NCBI RefSeq assembly: GCF_009826895.1
Contig: NZ_WUMV01000003.1
Location: 1-64,000 of the forward strand
From: Stappia sediminis
Lineage (GTDB): Bacteria; Pseudomonadota; Alphaproteobacteria; Rhizobiales; Stappiaceae
Length of the DNA stretch: 64,000 bases
Reading direction: 5' to 3'
Shown here piece by piece: positions 9,395 to 17,470 of the stretch. Every line of letters starts with the position of its first letter. Within the stretch, counting starts at the first letter, position 1. The notes beneath the pieces are model-generated. The model was given only the letters and a program-made list of their open reading frames with translations, was not told where the DNA came from and searched no databases. The position numbers and the translations under genes are program-made.

Positions 9395-10215
9395 CACCCG
9401 CTGACAACGACAGGGAAATCGATACGTCCAAATGGTGGGCGAAGCCGAAGCAGGCCCTCATGCTCGCGCTGCTGTTCTTTCCCATGACATTCGTCACGGT
9501 GACCGTGAACTACTGGATCTACCGCGCGCGCTCCGAGTATATCGAGCGCCATCCGGATCTTGCCGCCCGGAAGCCGCCGACGATCAGCCGGGCGATCTCC
9601 GACCCGGCGATTGGCGAACCTTTCGCCTTCTGGATTTCAACAAGCGCCGTATTTACGGTCCTGGCCATGATCCCGGTCGCCTGGCTCTACTGGCGGTCGG
9701 CGCGGGCCATCGATGCCGGATCGCCGGGAACCAGACGCGTCTTGAACCTTTCAGCCTTGCTTCTGGTAATGCTGCAGGCGACGGCGGCAGTCGGCATGGT
9801 CATTCTCAGCCAGTACACGTTTCCTTCGTTCAACGAGCAGCACATGCTGGGAAGCTACACGTTCTTCATCAGCCAGTCGCTCGCCGTACTGGTCATGGGG
9901 TTCGCATGCGGATGCATCGCCCTGCAAAAGCCCGTTACCGATGCGCTTGCGGAAAAGAGAGGCGTAAACCCGCGCATCAGCCGGCTCAGGGCCCCGCTTG
10001 CCGTTGCCTGTTTCGCGGCCGCACTCGCCTACCTTGGGCTGTTCGTCCTGAAAGACGCCGGGCTCGGCGCAGCCAGACCCCTGGTCTATCGGGCGTATGT
10101 CCTGCTGGAACCGACTTTGATTTCAGCCTATCTCGTCGTCTTCGGGACCTATTACATCGACCTTGTCACGAACCTTCGGCTTTCCGCCCTGCGGCATCCG
10201 CGCGCCGCAACATAG
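9391..10215 (+). CDS. Multi-pass membrane protein of unknown function
   Basis: 274 residues with about six predicted membrane helices separated by short loops. The pattern, including an internal SYTFFISQS segment, is loosely reminiscent of the Frag1/DRAM/Sfk1 family, but I would not name it so with confidence. It is translationally coupled to the exostosin-like gene (ATGA overlap), so it may serve the same glycan or lipid. Its 3' end overlaps the convergent CDP-alcohol phosphotransferase gene by 50 bp, an unusually long tail-to-tail overlap. Confidence 0.6.
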   Translation: MTPADNDREIDTSKWWAKPKQALMLALLFFPMTFVTVTVNYWIYRARSEYIERHPDLAARKPPTISRAISDPAIGEPFAFWISTSAVFTVLAMIPVAWLYWRSARAIDAGSPGTRRVLNLSALLLVMLQATAAVGMVILSQYTFPSFNEQHMLGSYTFFISQSLAVLVMGFACGCIALQKPVTDALAEKRGVNPRISRLRAPLAVACFAAALAYLGLFVLKDAGLGAARPLVYRAYVLLEPTLISAYLVVFGTYYIDLVTNLRLSALRHPRAAT

Positions 10216-10807
10216 CGGTTGCGCGGGCGATCCGCTGCAGTGCCGTGATATTCGACAGGACCGCATAAAGCGTAAGGCCCGCGAAGAGGATCCACGGCGA
10301 ACCCAGGCTGGCGGCGGAAGCCACGCCATCGGCAACCAGCAGGACGCAGAGAAAGATGATCCGCTCCAGTCTTTCGAAGAGATCGGGCCAGGCATCATTG
10401 TCGATTGCGATCTCCAGCGCCGTGCGCGCCTTGGCATAACTCGTCAGCACACCGCCCGCGAATGCGAAGAATGCGGCCGGCCAGAGGCCCGCGACAAAGG
10501 CTATGGCTGCAAGCACGATGAGTTCCTGATAGCGGTCCACCATGGCATCGAAATAGCCACCCGCTTTCGAGCGCATGTCGCGCTGACGGGCAACGGCCCC
10601 GTCCAGCGCATCGAAGGCGAAGGCAACGGCAAGCGTCAGCCCGAAGACGAGGCTCGAGCGGTGCATGAGATAAGCCGCCGACGCGATCGCGATCAACACG
10701 AGGCCGATGGCCGTCACCTGGTTCGGCGTAAGGCGCGCGCGCACAAGCGGGGCGGCGGCCTTTTCCCAAAGCGGGTCGATATGGCGCTTGAACAGGCCGT
10801 CGATCAT
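10166..10807 (-). CDS. CDP-alcohol phosphatidyltransferase (1)
   Basis: Integral membrane enzyme of 213 residues that moves a phosphoalcohol from a CDP donor to an alcohol acceptor (or the reverse pairing). The family signature D-x2-DG-x2-AR-x8-G-x3-D-x3-D is complete: DALDGAVARQ, then GGYFDAMVD. About six membrane helices surround it. The start codon overlaps the stop of the upstream FGGY kinase (ATGA at 10804-10807), so the two should be made together: the kinase may supply the phosphorylated polyol that becomes the head group. Candidate products are phosphatidylinositol phosphate or a related phosphodiester lipid; the specificity is inferred from the locus. Confidence 0.85.
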   Translation of the reverse strand: MIDGLFKRHIDPLWEKAAAPLVRARLTPNQVTAIGLVLIAIASAAYLMHRSSLVFGLTLAVAFAFDALDGAVARQRDMRSKAGGYFDAMVDRYQELIVLAAIAFVAGLWPAAFFAFAGGVLTSYAKARTALEIAIDNDAWPDLFERLERIIFLCVLLVADGVASAASLGSPWILFAGLTLYAVLSNITALQRIARATAMLRRADAAGRKAEGS

Positions 10808-12366
10808 GCCGGTTTCCCCTCTTCGGCATTCCCGACCGCCGATGTCCGGTAAAGTTTGACGAGCGATCCGCGCAGCTTGTCGAGCCGCGCATAGCGCGCG
10901 TCGAGCAGGTCCGTGGCCTCACCGTTCGGCTCGTAGATCGTGTCGGCGCGGTGGCCGATCGCCTTTGCCGCGGCCCATGTGTCCGCATACCAGCCGATGG
11001 CACCGGCCGCCATCGCCGCGCTTCCCAGAACACCGGCATATCTGGGTTCGCCAACCACGACCGGTCGTTTCAGCGTATCCGCCAGAAGCTGCGCGAAGAC
11101 CGGGTTTTGTCCCGCGCCGCCGACCAGCGGCAGCGGTTCGCTCTCCGACGCCTTCGCGGCCTTGATGACCTTCGAATAGGCCCAGCGCGTATTGAAGGCG
11201 ACACCTTCGAGAACGGAGCGTGCGATGGCCTGCCGGTCGTGCTGCAAGCTCAGGCCGACGAACGTTCCCCTGAGACGGTCATCGTCGACCGGCACGCGCT
11301 CCCCCGCAAGCCAGGGCGTGAACAGCGGATCGTGTAGCGAACGTATTCCAACGTCCGAGAAAAGATCCGCCAGCATATCGTCGGATACATCGTCGCCGCC
11401 GAGCAGCTTTGCCAGCCAGCAAAAGGCCGTGCCCGCGCTCTCCTGTGTTGCGATGAGGAGCGGCCTGTTTTTCACGCTGCTCGCGATTGTCGCGAACGAA
11501 TGCGAGATGCTCAAAATGCGCCTGTCGAAGAACCCGCTGACCCAACCGCTGGTTCCCGCGTAGACGTGAAGCGCCCCGTCCGCCACCGCGCCGGAGCCGA
11601 CGGCCGTGGCCGTGGCGTCGCCACCGCCGCCGACAACGGCAATGCCTTTCTTCAAGCCCAGATCCTGAGCCGCCCGCTCCGTCAACTCGCCAACGATGCT
11701 GCTGCCTTCCACGATTTCGGGAAGCTTGTCGAGCGGCAACCCGGTCATTCGCGACAGGCCTTCCGACCAGCCTTCGCGTCCGGGACGCGTATCCATGAGC
11801 CAGGTCAGGTTTGCGCTGTCGGCCGTCATCGTGAAGCGCCCGGTCGCGCGGTGGATCAGCCAGTCCTTGACGTCGAGCAGTTTGTGGCTGCGTGCGAACG
11901 TTTCCGGCTCGTGCCGCTTCAGCCACAGCATCTTGCCGGTAGGATCCATTCCGTTGAGCGAAGGCGCGCCATTCGCCGTTCTTACCCAGCGTACGAGCTT
12001 CGCGAGATTGTAACCGCTGACCGTCGGGAACCCGCCGACGAGGCCGCGCGACAGCTGGGCCGAGCGCTTGTCGAGCCATATCAGGCAGGGCCGCAGCGGT
12101 TCGCCCTCCTTGTCGACGGCAAGGACACCGCACATCTGCGCGCAGAAGACGATCGCGCCCACGCGCTCCGACAGGCGATCCACCTTGCCCGAAAGCTCCC
12201 GAACAGCGCGGGCAAGCGCGTCCCACCAGTCCTGGGGGGTCTGCTCCGCCCGACCGGCGCCGGGAAGGCTGAGCGGATAGTCGGCGATGGATTTCGCCAG
12301 AATTTCAAGTGTCGGTCCGACGACGCCAACCTTGACGCCGGACGTGCCGAAATCCGCGGCGATCAC
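10804..12366 (-). CDS. FGGY-family carbohydrate/polyol kinase
   Basis: Cytoplasmic ATP-dependent kinase, about 520 residues, with the two-domain FGGY fold. The N-terminal phosphate loop is ADFGTSGVKVG, and the second-domain nucleotide site appears as YAGTSGW and GGAGQNPVFAQ, as in xylulokinases. The reading frame stays open to 12660, but that would overlap the divergent Stealth gene. I prefer GTG at 12366, preceded by AGGGAAGG, which gives the usual short N-terminus before the phosphate loop; GTG 12414 and TTG 12402 are alternatives. It overlaps the CDP-alcohol phosphotransferase start by 4 bp, so the substrate may be a polyol used for a lipid head group rather than a catabolic pentulose. That role is inference. 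Confidence 0.8.
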   Translation of the reverse strand: MIAADFGTSGVKVGVVGPTLEILAKSIADYPLSLPGAGRAEQTPQDWWDALARAVRELSGKVDRLSERVGAIVFCAQMCGVLAVDKEGEPLRPCLIWLDKRSAQLSRGLVGGFPTVSGYNLAKLVRWVRTANGAPSLNGMDPTGKMLWLKRHEPETFARSHKLLDVKDWLIHRATGRFTMTADSANLTWLMDTRPGREGWSEGLSRMTGLPLDKLPEIVEGSSIVGELTERAAQDLGLKKGIAVVGGGGDATATAVGSGAVADGALHVYAGTSGWVSGFFDRRILSISHSFATIASSVKNRPLLIATQESAGTAFCWLAKLLGGDDVSDDMLADLFSDVGIRSLHDPLFTPWLAGERVPVDDDRLRGTFVGLSLQHDRQAIARSVLEGVAFNTRWAYSKVIKAAKASESEPLPLVGGAGQNPVFAQLLADTLKRPVVVGEPRYAGVLGSAAMAAGAIGWYADTWAAAKAIGHRADTIYEPNGEATDLLDARYARLDKLRGSLVKLYRTSAVGNAEEGKPA

Positions 12367-12588
12367 CAGATCGCCTTCCCTGGCTTCCTTGGTTGTCGGC
12401 AAAAAGACCCCCACCGCTCGAAGTTGTTTCAGTTCATCTGCCCGGCATGCAGGAATAGGACCTTGACGCCATCGATTGCAACCGGCTTGTACGGCGGTGG
12501 CCGCAAACAATCGCCATCCGCAGGCTTGTTTCCGTTCCACCGCGCTGCCAAAAGAAACCAAAATGGACAGGAAGCAAGCGAAGTCGCG

Positions 12589-13542
12589 ATGAACGAGCCG
12601 ATCGACGTGGTCTACACCTGGGTGGACGACGAATTTCCCGGATACAAGGGCGAACTGCAAAAATATGCCGGCGACAAGCGCGACACCAATCCGAACCGCA
12701 CTCGCGACAACCTGGACCTGATCAAATACAGCCTGCGCTCAATATCCCGCAACATGCCTTTTGTACGGCGTATATACCTGCTGACATGCAGGCCGCAGAT
12801 GCCCGCCTGGCTCGACCCGGACCACCCGAAAATCCGCGTTATCCACCATGACGAGGTCATGGCGGCGGATATCCTTCCGACATTCAATTCATTCGCGATC
12901 GTAAGCCACCTCCACATGCTGCCCGGCCTGTCGGATCGCTTCGTCTACATGGAAGACGACATGCTGATCCCGCGTCCGCTCGAAATTTCCGAATTCATGT
13001 CGCCCGACGGCAGACCCCTCGTTTTCACGCGCCGCAAGCACACCCCGGCTCATGCGAATCTCGATCCGGCGAAAGCCAGCCCGTGGAACCTGGCGCTCGC
13101 CACAGCCAATGCCGCGCTTGATCGCGAATTCGGACCCAAACGCCATGCCTATGTGATCCATGGGCCGCGGTTGATCGACCGTGAATTCTTCCAGGAGATG
13201 ATCGAGCGCTTCCCAGGCGAGTTCCACGCAACCCGCACTTCGCGGTTTCGCGCCAACGGCAACGTTCCCGGCGAATATCTCTATCCGCATTTCCTGCTGG
13301 AGAGCGGGAAGGGCGCTCTTGCGACGCGCTCCCGAAGCCGTAAAATGGAAGGCTATGCCTCGCTTGAGAACTTCGCGCCCTGGACCGCGCTGCAGCTGAA
13401 GATGCTGGAGTGGAGAAAGCCGAAGACAATCACGCTGAACGACAGTTTCGAGCGCTCTCCGAACCCGGACGTCGTCAGAAACGTTCGAAGTACGCTTGAA
13501 AGATGGTTTCCGGACCCCTCGCCTTTCGAAAGGCCCGGCTGA
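12589..13542 (+). CDS. Stealth-family phosphotransferase
   Basis: 317 residues, probably cytoplasmic, transferring a sugar-phosphate (hexose-1-phosphate type) to a polysaccharide or similar acceptor, as the GlcNAc-phosphotransferase relatives do. Stealth conserved regions are visible in order: IDVVYTWVD at residues 5-13, then RDNLDLIKYSLRSI, then FVYMEDDMLIPRP with its acidic cluster, then a YLYPHFLL segment. The open frame extends far upstream, but the ATG at 12589 lies immediately before the conserved IDVVYTWVD and follows an AGGAAG. It stands divergent from the FGGY kinase and convergent with the PimA-like gene. Donor and acceptor are unknown. Confidence 0.85.
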   Translation: MNEPIDVVYTWVDDEFPGYKGELQKYAGDKRDTNPNRTRDNLDLIKYSLRSISRNMPFVRRIYLLTCRPQMPAWLDPDHPKIRVIHHDEVMAADILPTFNSFAIVSHLHMLPGLSDRFVYMEDDMLIPRPLEISEFMSPDGRPLVFTRRKHTPAHANLDPAKASPWNLALATANAALDREFGPKRHAYVIHGPRLIDREFFQEMIERFPGEFHATRTSRFRANGNVPGEYLYPHFLLESGKGALATRSRSRKMEGYASLENFAPWTALQLKMLEWRKPKTITLNDSFERSPNPDVVRNVRSTLERWFPDPSPFERPG

Positions 13543-13552
13543 TCTTCAACGC

Positions 13553-14677
13553 TCAGCTTCCGGCGACCTCTTCGAACAATTGGAGATAGGCGGGCCCGAC
13601 TTCGCGCACGTCGAATTGCCGGGCACGCTCCCCGCCCCAGTTCCGCATTTCCAGAAGGCGGGCGGGGTCGCCTGCAAGTTCAACGATTTTTCGCGCAAGG
13701 GCATCGCTATCCCCGGGCTGCACGAGAAGGCTTTCACCCGGCCCGTCAAGAACGGTCCTGTATCCCGAATTGGCGGCGGCGACAGGAACGGCGCCCGCCG
13801 ACATCGCCTCGATCAGCACGATGCCGAAGCTTTCGCCGTAGGGCGCGGGCGCTGCGAAGATATCCGCTCTGGCAACCAGTTGGCGCGCGTCATCGAAATC
13901 AGGGGCGGTACGATAGGCTATCCCCTTTCCCCAGGGCTGCTTCATCGCCTCATCGACAAGAGGGTATTGCGCGCCGTCACCGGCAATGGTGAGCCGAGCG
14001 CCGGGCAGGCGCTCGAACACCTGCGGCCAGGCGTTCAAAAGCACATCCACGCCCTTGCGGTGCTCAAGGCGCCCGAGAAAGACCACATGCGGTGCGCCCG
14101 GATCGAACGGCCGTTCGGGCTGCGCGGCATTGCGCCAGGGCTCAAGATCTATCGTCGGAGCCAGGATACGCGGCGCCGGCACGCCGGGGCCGACCTGCAA
14201 TATCGACATGGGAGAGGGTGAGGGCACGACCGACGCGCCGGCGCGCTTTTGGAAGTAGCGTGCGGCGCTGCGGTAGAGCCAGCCGCTCAGGCCTTTCGTC
14301 GAGTTTTCCGGCAATGTCGCGTGGAAGGTTACGACGGTGGGCAGGCGGCAGGCCCTGAATACCTGCCAGGGAATGAGCGGCGTCCAGGGCGTGTGCAGGT
14401 GCAGGACATCCGCACCCCATGCCGCCAGATCGCCTGCCAAAGCGGCGCGCTCCGCGGCCGGGAGATAGGAGATTTCCGTCACCGTGCCCGAGATGCCGAT
14501 CCGGCGGGACCGCCCGACATGATCGACGCCCGGCGCCGGCGCGCCGGACATCGCGGGTGGCGCGACGATCCTCGTCTCGTGGCCTTGCGCCTCAAGCCAC
14601 CGCGCGAGATCGCGGATGTGGTTCTGCACCCCGCCATGGCGCGTCATGTCGTAGGGGCAAACTTCCACGACCCTCAT
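13553..14677 (-). CDS. GT4 glycosyltransferase resembling PimA
   Basis: 374-residue GT-B fold glycosyltransferase. The N-terminus (CPYDMTRHGGVQNHI) and the donor-site motif PYGESFGIVLIEAMSAG closely resemble PimA, the mycobacterial mannosyltransferase that acts on phosphatidylinositol, at the level I can judge by eye. It starts 1 bp into the stop codon of the upstream CDP-alcohol phosphotransferase (TAATG), so the two are coupled. With the inositol-3-phosphate synthase gene 6.5 kb away, glycosylation of an inositol lipid is a reasonable inference. Many GT4 enzymes share these motifs, so the acceptor remains unproven. Confidence 0.82.
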   Translation of the reverse strand: MRVVEVCPYDMTRHGGVQNHIRDLARWLEAQGHETRIVAPPAMSGAPAPGVDHVGRSRRIGISGTVTEISYLPAAERAALAGDLAAWGADVLHLHTPWTPLIPWQVFRACRLPTVVTFHATLPENSTKGLSGWLYRSAARYFQKRAGASVVPSPSPMSILQVGPGVPAPRILAPTIDLEPWRNAAQPERPFDPGAPHVVFLGRLEHRKGVDVLLNAWPQVFERLPGARLTIAGDGAQYPLVDEAMKQPWGKGIAYRTAPDFDDARQLVARADIFAAPAPYGESFGIVLIEAMSAGAVPVAAANSGYRTVLDGPGESLLVQPGDSDALARKIVELAGDPARLLEMRNWGGERARQFDVREVGPAYLQLFEEVAGS

Positions 14678-15402
14678 TACGCGCGAGACCCGCCCTCGAA
14701 CTGCCTGCCGAGTTCCTGCACCAGAGAATCGCCGACATCGAGGATAGAATAGACGACCAGAAACCAGACGGCATAGGGAGCAAGCGAAGGGGCGACAGCA
14801 GCGAACGCCAGAAACGGCACAAGGCCGGAAAGACCCGAAATGAACACCGCAACAAGTGCCGCCGGGGAGCGGGGCAACGTCACCGGCGCAGCCGGCTTCT
14901 GAGCCTCTTTCTCATCGAACGCATCGCGGACGGTGCGCGCATAAAGCCGAAGCCACGCGGCCACGGCGGCAAGCGCCGTCCACAGTCCGGAACCGTCGAG
15001 CGCCCTGTCGGCAAGGATGCCCACGCTCACGTAAAGCAGGCCCCACTGCGCCATATCGATCAGGAAGTCGATACGCCCTCCGAGATGGGTGACGCGCCCC
15101 GTCACCCGTGCCAGCGATCCGTCCACGCAGTCGAGAACCTGGAACAGGAAGCCTGCGACAAAAACCCAGACGATGGCGGATTCCAGCGGTGGCGCGAGAG
15201 CGAGTACCGGCAGGGCAAGGGCGACGGGAAGCGAAAGCAGCGTTGCGCCAAGCGGCGAAATTCCAATGCGGACGAACAGCCACGCCAGCAGAAAGGACGG
15301 CGCGCGGTGGAAGACGACATTCGCCCAGTTGCCCTTCAACTCCTCGACCAGCTTGTTTTTCTTGTATTCGTCCACGAACGCGCCAAGGCCAGGCGTCTTC
15401 AT
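14677..15402 (-). CDS. CDP-alcohol phosphatidyltransferase (2)
   Basis: Membrane enzyme of about 241 residues with the full family signature DCVDGSLAR followed by GGRIDFLID, and five to six hydrophobic helices. I place the start at ATG 15402 because GGGGAAAGG precedes it; upstream ATGs at 15417 and 15432 lack such a site. Its start faces away from the nucleotidyltransferase at 15497 across a short divergent promoter region, and it is coupled to the PimA-like gene downstream. In archaea and Thermotoga a nucleotidyltransferase is paired or fused with a CDP-alcohol phosphotransferase to make and use CDP-inositol; the same pairing is possible here. Phosphatidylinositol-phosphate synthase is the other obvious reading. 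Confidence 0.85.
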   Translation of the reverse strand: MKTPGLGAFVDEYKKNKLVEELKGNWANVVFHRAPSFLLAWLFVRIGISPLGATLLSLPVALALPVLALAPPLESAIVWVFVAGFLFQVLDCVDGSLARVTGRVTHLGGRIDFLIDMAQWGLLYVSVGILADRALDGSGLWTALAAVAAWLRLYARTVRDAFDEKEAQKPAAPVTLPRSPAALVAVFISGLSGLVPFLAFAAVAPSLAPYAVWFLVVYSILDVGDSLVQELGRQFEGGSRA

Positions 15403-15496
15403 GCTGCCTTTCCCCATTGGTTCGACTTCCATTGCGCTTGCCCCACAGCTATCGCTCTCCTATACGAGGTGGGCCTTAGCACGAAATGAAGATGGA

Positions 15497-16261
15497 ATGC
15501 GCGAATATACTGCCGTGATTTTGGCCGCCGGGCGCGGCGTTCGCATGGGAGCGAGGGGGGAAATGTCCCCGAAGGGGCTGCTTCGTTTCGGCGACCGCAG
15601 TTTCGTGGGCGATTCCATCGCCAATCTGAAGCGCGCGGGCGTCGGGCGCATCCGCATCGTGACCGGCCATCTCGCGGATCACTACGAACGTGCCGCCGCA
15701 GACTGGCCGGATGGAGTGGAACTTCGCCACAATCCCGATTACTTGGAACAGGGCAGCCTGCACAGCCTGATGGTGGGCCTCGACGGGCTCGACGGCCCGG
15801 TGATCGTTCTGGAATCCGATCTCGTCTACGAACCCCGTGCTCTTGGCCCGATCGCTGCGGAAGGTTCGCGCTCGACGCTCGTGGTGTCAGGACCAACCGG
15901 CGCGGGAGATGAAGTCTATGTCTGGGCCGATGACGCGCCATCCTCGACGAGCAGGCGCCTGCGCGACATGTCGAAGGAGCGAAACCGCCATCCCGACGCG
16001 CATTACGGCGAACTTGTCGGCATCACGGGCCTTGCGCGCGATGCCGTGCGGCAGGTCAAGGAAATTGCCCGGCCAATGATCGCGCAAAAGCCGCTTGCCG
16101 ATTATGAAGACGGCCTGGTCGCAACCGCGCGCACAATAGATATCGCCTGTATCAGGATCGATGACCTCGCCTGGGCGGAAGTCGACGACGAGGCGATGTT
16201 CGCTCGTGCCGCCGAACGCATCTACCCCCGGATCGCTGCCAATATGTCTAGGAAGGTCTGA
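15497..16261 (+). CDS. MobA/IspD-like nucleotidyltransferase (possible inositol-phosphate or choline-type cytidylyltransferase)
   Basis: 254-residue soluble enzyme with a Rossmann-type nucleotidyltransferase fold: AVILAAGRGVRMG at residues 6-18, then PKGLLRFGDRS, and a metal-binding Asp in VLESDLVYE. The sequence is closest in style to sugar-phosphate and alcohol-phosphate nucleotidyltransferases such as LicC or the archaeal CTP:inositol-1-phosphate cytidylyltransferase. It is divergent from CDP-alcohol phosphotransferase 2 with a gap of only 94 bp. I infer that it makes a CDP-activated head group for one of the two phosphotransferases in this locus. The longer open frame upstream runs into the divergent gene, so ATG 15497 is preferred. 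Confidence 0.75.
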   Translation: MREYTAVILAAGRGVRMGARGEMSPKGLLRFGDRSFVGDSIANLKRAGVGRIRIVTGHLADHYERAAADWPDGVELRHNPDYLEQGSLHSLMVGLDGLDGPVIVLESDLVYEPRALGPIAAEGSRSTLVVSGPTGAGDEVYVWADDAPSSTSRRLRDMSKERNRHPDAHYGELVGITGLARDAVRQVKEIARPMIAQKPLADYEDGLVATARTIDIACIRIDDLAWAEVDDEAMFARAAERIYPRIAANMSRKV

Positions 16262-16264
16262 CGC

Positions 16265-17470
16265 CTAGCGCAGTCTTGCCTGCCACCAGGTTGCGGCAAG
16301 CGTCCCGGCAAGAGCTGCCACCACCGCGAACCACGCGGAAACGGGCGCCGAAACCGCGCCAAGCTCGCCAAGCGCCCAGAATACCTTGAGCGTGACGAGC
16401 GCCGCGTAGCCACACAAAAGAAGCATCAGCATCTTCCATACCGAACGAACCCGACCCGACCCGGCAAGCGGCGCCAGACTTGCCCCGAGCAGGGCGAACG
16501 AGCCCGGCAGGACCGCCGACGCCGTCCTGCGGGCGCGCGCTGACGAAACCTCGCTCTCCTTGACCGCGTGACGTGCGTACTCCAACTCCCGCAACGCCTT
16601 CTCCGGAAGGTAGAAAGCGGGCACTCCATGATATTCGAGCTGGACCGGCAGAAGGTCGATCTCGAGCTCAAGCGTTGCGTAGCGTGAGACCAGAAAGAAC
16701 TTGTCCGAGGCCGGCCGGCTGTCGCCCGCTGAAGGGCGGCCCGGCAAGCGCGCCCAGAGGTAGGCGTCTCGCAACTGCCAGATATTGTACCTGTCCGTGG
16801 GGATCGCTCTTTCAGCGACCACCACATCCTGAAGATCGCCCTTTCCCGCACCGCGATAAAGCTCAAGGTCGCGGAATTCAGGCTCCCCGTCCGATTTGAC
16901 ATGGGCACGCAGAATATCTCTCCCCACGACAAACCAGCGCGCCTCGTCGGAAACTCCTCTTTTGAACCGTCTGGCATAGGAACCCGTTTCCAGATCCACC
17001 TGGGCGAAGATCGCGGCCGGGCGCAGGTCACGCTCAAGCGAGAACTGAAGCGCCCCGACCCCGACGCCAAAGATCGTGACGACCAGAAGCGTCTGCACGG
17101 GCGACCAGCCGGAAGCCGCCATGATCGTGCTTTCAAGGCGGATCGTCCGCCACATCTCCGCGATGAAAAGACCGATGAAACAGGCAACGGGAAGAAGGCG
17201 AGTGACGATGTCAGCCATGCGATAAACGAGGTAGCGCGCAAGCAGCCAGCTTGCGTTCAGCTCATTCCGCGCTGCGACTTCGACCACATCGTCGAAATTT
17301 TCGGCAAGGTCTATCGACCAGGCGATGACGAGGAACAGCGCCATGACCGTGGCGACGGAAAGTGTATAGAGCTTGAGTGCGCGCCTTCCCGAGATGCCGA
17401 ATATCACACCAACGCCATTCACCCGCGGCGGCGAAGTTCCCATGCGCGGGTGTTCGACATCGCTTTTCAC
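16265..17470 (-). CDS. LptG-like YjgP/YjgQ family permease
   Basis: 401-residue membrane protein with the LptF/LptG layout: a pair of helices, a periplasmic beta-jellyroll-like middle (about residues 150-300), then further helices near the C-terminus. The start overlaps the stop of the LptF-like gene (ATGA at 17467-17470). In the standard system, LptF and LptG with LptB extract lipopolysaccharide from the inner membrane. A pair located inside a lipid/glycan locus, away from lptD or other LPS transport genes, may be a dedicated exporter paralog. Whether it is the only LptFG pair in the genome cannot be told from this window. Confidence 0.82.
   Translation of the reverse strand: MKSDVEHPRMGTSPPRVNGVGVIFGISGRRALKLYTLSVATVMALFLVIAWSIDLAENFDDVVEVAARNELNASWLLARYLVYRMADIVTRLLPVACFIGLFIAEMWRTIRLESTIMAASGWSPVQTLLVVTIFGVGVGALQFSLERDLRPAAIFAQVDLETGSYARRFKRGVSDEARWFVVGRDILRAHVKSDGEPEFRDLELYRGAGKGDLQDVVVAERAIPTDRYNIWQLRDAYLWARLPGRPSAGDSRPASDKFFLVSRYATLELEIDLLPVQLEYHGVPAFYLPEKALRELEYARHAVKESEVSSARARRTASAVLPGSFALLGASLAPLAGSGRVRSVWKMLMLLLCGYAALVTLKVFWALGELGAVSAPVSAWFAVVAALAGTLAATWWQARLR

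Noticed and set aside
10804-12660. Full-length open frame of the FGGY kinase as one 618-residue protein
   Set aside because: The extra N-terminal part overlaps the divergent Stealth gene start and has no resemblance to the family; GTG 12366 with a good upstream site fits better.
11500-13542. A 680-residue fusion ending in the Stealth domain
   Set aside because: The first 363 codons are antisense to the FGGY kinase and low in family character; the real start is ATG 12589.
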